A stretch of 64,000 bases of DNA, taken from assembly GCA_016699635.1 (NCBI GenBank), contig CP064983.1, positions 620,001 through 684,000 on the forward strand, given 5' to 3'. The notes below the pieces were generated by a model that worked only from the letters and a program-made list of their open reading frames with translations, searched no databases and was not told where the DNA came from. The stretch's first letter is position 1; every line of letters begins with the position of its first letter. A program made the position numbers and the translations under genes. Of this stretch, positions 60,035-64,000 are shown piece after piece. Source of the stretch: Bacteroidota bacterium. GTDB taxonomy: Bacteria; Bacteroidota; Bacteroidia; AKYH767-A; OLB10.

Positions 60035-61929
60035 ATGTGTGGTATTACCGGATTTTTAGATTTTAATAAAAAAAGCGCCTTAGAAATGTTGCGACAGATG
60101 TCTGCTACGCTACATCACCGTGGTACTGATGATGAAGGTAATGAAATAATTCAACATCCAAACGTTGCAATAGGGATGGGATTTCGCAGACTTGCCATAA
60201 TTGAGCTCTCATCAGCAGGACATCAACCCATGAAATCGGCTGATGGCAACTTTACAATTATTTTCAATGGTGAAATTTATAACCATGCAGAACTACGCAA
60301 ACAATTAGAGCAAGAAGGGCTTTCATTCCGTTCGCAAAGCGATACAGAAGTTATACTTCAGTCTTTCTCACGATGGGGAATTAGTTGCATTCAGAAATTT
60401 ATTGGAATGTTCGCCATTGCATTATATGATTCAAAAGAAGAAAAAGTTTATCTGATAAGAGATCGTGCCGGTGTAAAACCTATATATTGGTATTTTAAGA
60501 ATGACTTATTTCTTTTTGGTTCTGAATTAAAAGCATTTCACCGCCATCCTTCATTTCAAAAAGAAATAGATCACGGTGCCATTAGTCTTTATTTTCAACA
60601 TGGATACATTCCTGCTCCACATTGTATTTTTAAAAACACATACAAGCTTTTACCCGGTCATTACTTAACAATTGATTTAAGAAGTAAAGAAATCCGTAAC
60701 TCATGTTATTGGGATGTATCCGATTTTTATAACAAACCTAAACTTGCTATTTCTGAAACTGAGGCAATAACTGAAACAGAAAAATATTAACCAAGGCTTT
60801 TAACTACCGTATGGTTGCTGATGTTCCTGTAGGCATATTTTTAAGTGGTGGATATGACAGCTCATTGGTGACAGCATTATTGCAGAAAGAAAGAACTCAA
60901 AAGCTAAAGACATTTACTATCGGTTTTGAACAAGAAAGTTATAATGAAGCCAAACATGCACGCAAGGTAGCTGAACATTTAGGAACGGAGCACTATGAGT
61001 ACACTTGCACCTATAAAGAAGCAATGGATATTATCCCTATGCTCCCTGAAATATCCGATGAACCATTAGCTGATTCTTCATTGATACCTACGTATTTAGT
61101 CAGTAAGATGGCACGCAAACAAGTTACTGTTGCATTGAGTGCCGATGGCGGTGACGAAACTTTTGCAGGCTACACCAAATATGCAAAGGCAACCGATTAT
61201 CTTAATAAACTTCAAAAGCTACCGAGCATTGCAAAAACAGCTGCACAGATTCCGGCTTTACTCTGGAAAATGACTTCATCAAACAGCCTTTCCATCCCGG
61301 ACAGAGCAGACAAACTGCAACTGATACTAAGAGCAAAACATCCTGTTGAAGCATTTAATATTATCACTCAGGGTATGACACAAAATGAAGTTAGCAGCCT
61401 TTTAATGAACCATATTACTTTTCCACTTTCTGCATTTGATGATTTTGATAAGTTAAAGGCACCTGAACTACTTGACAATTTTTTATGGCTTGATTATAAA
61501 ACTTTTCTTTCTGACGATATTTTACAGAAAGTTGACCGCGCAACGATGGCTGTAAGTCTTGAAGGCAGAGAACCTCTGCTCGACCACAACATTATTGAAT
61601 GGGCTGCTCAATTACCCTCTGCGTTTAAACTCAACAATGGAACCTCAAAATATCTGTTGCGCAAAATAACACATCAATATATTCCAAAAGAAATAATGGA
61701 AAGGGAGAAGATGGGGTTCCAAATACCACTACATCTTTGGCTAAAGAGCGAGATGAAAGATTTATTATTACATCATCTTTCTGAAGAATCTATTTCTAAA
61801 TATCAGATATTTAAACAGGCAGAAGTTAATGCAATACTCAATGCATATCTAAATAACAACAATCTTGATTTTTATCGCTTGTGGAAATTATTTAATCTTC
61901 AAATGTGGCTTGATAGGTGGACAACTTAA
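60035..61929 (+). CDS. asnB: Asparagine synthase (glutamine-hydrolysing), frameshifted
   Basis: ATG 60035 gives MCGITGFLDF with the catalytic Cys2; the upstream ATG at 59942 is not in the mature enzyme. N-terminal Ntn amidotransferase motifs are HHRGTDDEGNE, FNGEIYNHAELR and LIRDRAGVKPIYW. An indel near 60785 (TETEK then ILTKAFNYRMVADVPVGIFLSGGYDSS) joins the synthetase domain, whose ATP-pyrophosphatase loop is SGGYDSS and later ALSADGGDE. The repaired length is about 630 residues. In glycan clusters asnB-like genes may amidate uronic acids; plain asparagine synthesis is equally likely. Confidence 0.93.
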
Positions 61930-63336
61930 TAAACAACAATCTTTTTAAAAACTGATTGATTATCTAAATTTAATTCTAAAGTATAAATCCCGGCTGCAAG
62001 ATTTGTACTAACATTCTTTGTTTCAGAATTATCTACTTTTTCAAAATAAACTACTTCTCCCATTGAATTAAAAATTTTCAATACTCGAATCCCTCTAAAA
62101 TTGTTTTCTGAAAAATTAATACTAAAACTTCCATTACTTGGGTTGGGTGTGACTGAAAACAATTCGTTTTTATCAACACTCTTTAATCCTGTACTTTCAC
62201 ATTCATGTGCAATTGATCTTGATAAGCCAAAGGTCGAGACTTTAGAATTAAGATAAATCCCATTATCTACAAAACCACAAAGTGTTCCCGCATCATTTGG
62301 GGAGTTGATTACACTAATATAAGTTGAACCACACTTAGCTAAATAAATTTTATCATCAGGTCCACGTTGAAGATACCCTGTGGCTCCAGAAAATCCGGGA
62401 CAATAAGTTCCGGATATATTTCCAATGCTAATTTCAGAACCAGTTATTGTAGTTGCATTTCCTGAATTTAAATCAAACTGTAAAATTGAAGGAGAATTAT
62501 ATACTGATAAATATAATTTGGATGCATCAGCCGAAAATTCAACTCCCCAAGCATGAAGATATGTATTAGTTAGTAGGATTTGATTGGTTATGGTAAGATG
62601 CCACATTGAAATCAAAAATCTCTACAGTTCCACTTTGATAATTTACACTTGCTAATTTACTTCCATCTTTAGAAAGGCTCATCTGCCCTGCTGTACTATT
62701 CACAACACCATAAGGTCCTGCCTGAATAAATGTTCCAATAGCACTAACCACGGGTACTGTATCTAATCCGTTATGAGTAATTTTATAACTACAAAATTCG
62801 TTTGAATTTCCTCTATGGGTTATTAACCAAGTAAACTTTTCAGTACAAGTATGAATACCGGCAAGTTTTTCAGTTGAGGGAATCTGAAGTAATGTACCTA
62901 ATTGAGTAACTTCACCTAATCCCCCTAATAAACTCATATCTACAATTGAATACTCCAAACCACCTGAAGCACCAAAACCATCTGAAGTAAAAATATAATA
63001 AATTGAATTGCTTAATGGCTTCTTAACTATAACTGCTGCCTGTCCTCCTGTTGTACTACCGCCTATATTAACGCCATTACTCATTATCTGATGATTCGCA
63101 TTCCAAACCATTTGACCATCTGTATAAAACAATAAATTCCCTGCTGAATCACAAATAGCACTTGCGTTATCGTACGTCATCATTCCTCCATTTGTAATTG
63201 CAACCGGACTACCTGAGTTAAAATCTAATCCTGCATGGTTTCCAAAGTACCAAATGTTGGATTCTTTTTGCCCCCAAACATCTGTTGTTATAATCATCAA
63301 CGCTATGACGTTGATATAAAGTAATAATTTCTTCAT
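61926..63336 (-). CDS. Secreted beta-propeller protein with T9SS tail, frameshifted
   Basis: ATG 63336 gives signal peptide MKKLLLYINVIALMIITTDVWG. The start of the mature part, KESNIWYFGNHAGLDFNSGSP, recurs in Bacteroidota surface proteins with propeller folds. The pieces are 62566-63336 and 61926-62615, joined by an indel near 62600. The tail (LFSVTPNPSNGSFSINF...NLAAGIYTLELNLD) is type A. Length is about 470 residues. Its stop codon overlaps the convergent asnB stop by three bases. No enzymatic residues were seen. Confidence 0.8.
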
Positions 63337-63417
63337 GACTTAATTTATTTATTAGTTACTCTTGCTAACAAAATTACACTTATTTTTTAAATAAACAAGC
63401 AGGAATAATAATTTTTC

Positions 63418-64000
63418 ATGGGCGTAATTCAACGGCAAGGATTAAAAAATACCATTACCACTTACTTGGGTATTGCCATTGGCTTTGTGAGTCTTATTGT
63501 AATTCAGCCACAGTTTCTTACAAAGGAAGAACTTGGGCTTACCCGTATTCTGTACTCCTTCTCCATTTTAGTTGCCATGTTTGTACCATTGGGCATTGGC
63601 AATGCTACCACAAAATATTTTCCGCTGTTTAAAGACAGCAATAAAAATCATCATGGCTACTTTGCCTTTATGATGCTGTTTCCATTAGCCGGATTTGTTT
63701 TGGCAGCAGCAATTCTTTTTGCAATAAAAATTTCATCATAGCACAATACATCAGCGAGTCGCCAATGTTTACTGAGTTTTATTATTATGTTTTTCCGCTT
63801 ACATTTATTCTTTCACTCATCACCTGCCTGAATGTTTACTGTTATGCCAATTACAAGTCAACTATTCCTGCTTTTTTAAATGATGTAGTTGCAAGAGTGC
63901 TGGTGATTGTTGTTATCACGGTTTATTTTCTGAAATGGATTACGCTAAATCAGTTTATTTCCTGCTATGTGGGGCTTTATGGTATTCAACTGTTGATGTT
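63418..64000 (+). CDS. Polysaccharide flippase (Wzx/MATE-like), 3'-partial, frameshifted
   Basis: ATG 63418 begins MGVIQRQGLKNTITTYLGIAIGFVSLIV, the typical start of O-antigen flippases. The frame stops at 63741 (KISS), but the neighbouring frame continues as KNFIIAQYISESPMFTEFYYYVF through hydrophobic helices to the right edge. So one indel near 63730 is likely and the gene runs past the window. Flippases export lipid-linked repeat units across the inner membrane. Position after asnB and methyltransferases fits a surface-glycan cluster. Confidence 0.88.

Overview
The window looks like chromosomal DNA of a Bacteroidota member. The DNA is AT-rich, and several secreted proteins end in type IX secretion (T9SS) type A sorting tails. 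The protein families include DUF3078, DUF6089, DUF4907, DUF3276/PUR, YfhO and a Bacteroidota-style formimidoylglutamase. Several promoters fit the TTTG-N19-TAnnTTTG pattern of the Bacteroidota housekeeping sigma factor. I cannot assign a genus. No rRNA, tRNA or CRISPR array was recognised.

Layout. 1-5.1 kb: three same-strand accessory genes (a Cys/His family of unknown function, an HtrA-like protease with TPRs, a membrane-anchored repeat protein) separated by imperfect inverted repeats. 5.1-5.6 kb: non-coding, repeat-rich. 5.6-11.4 kb: YitT, DoxX, a universal stress protein, and a large secreted metallopeptidase. 11.5-17.3 kb: YfhO, a glycosyltransferase, WecB, and a stand-alone Cas4-like nuclease. 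17.3-24.6 kb (minus strand): a T9SS beta-propeller protein, pnp, rpsO, DUF3078, mscL, ridA. 24.7-28.5 kb: a metallophosphoesterase and a membrane patatin. 28.6-34.9 kb (minus): histidine-degradation genes hutI-hutG-ftcD-fchA behind a dipeptidyl peptidase IV. 35-36.8 kb: a small protein, a PUR-like protein, MeaB. 36.9-43.8 kb (plus): two glycosyltransferases, uvrC, a histidine kinase fused in frame to gpmI, DUF6089. 43.9-53.9 kb: stress, peptidase and lipoprotein genes and a glucuronyl C5-epimerase-like protein. 53.9-64 kb: a surface-glycan region (two methyltransferases, a glycosyltransferase, asnB, a flippase) mixed with three T9SS propeller proteins and an IS200/RAYT-type transposase beside REP-like hairpins.

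Quality. About 24 of roughly 55 genes have a broken reading frame. The breaks include core genes (pnp, meaB, asnB, hutI) and often sit at homopolymer runs. At least four breaks are in-frame stop codons, and one locus is an in-frame deletion chimera. The simplest reading is an uncorrected long-read consensus, with true decay possible for a few genes. Coordinates for broken genes span the whole recognisable gene, with the pieces given in the evidence.

How the genes work together. The hut genes would convert imidazolonepropionate to glutamate and one-carbon units (hutH and hutU are not here), and the nearby peptidases could supply amino acids. The T9SS cargo proteins would be exported to the surface by a system encoded elsewhere. 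The glycan genes at 13-16 kb, 37-38 kb and 55-64 kb probably build or modify surface polysaccharide.
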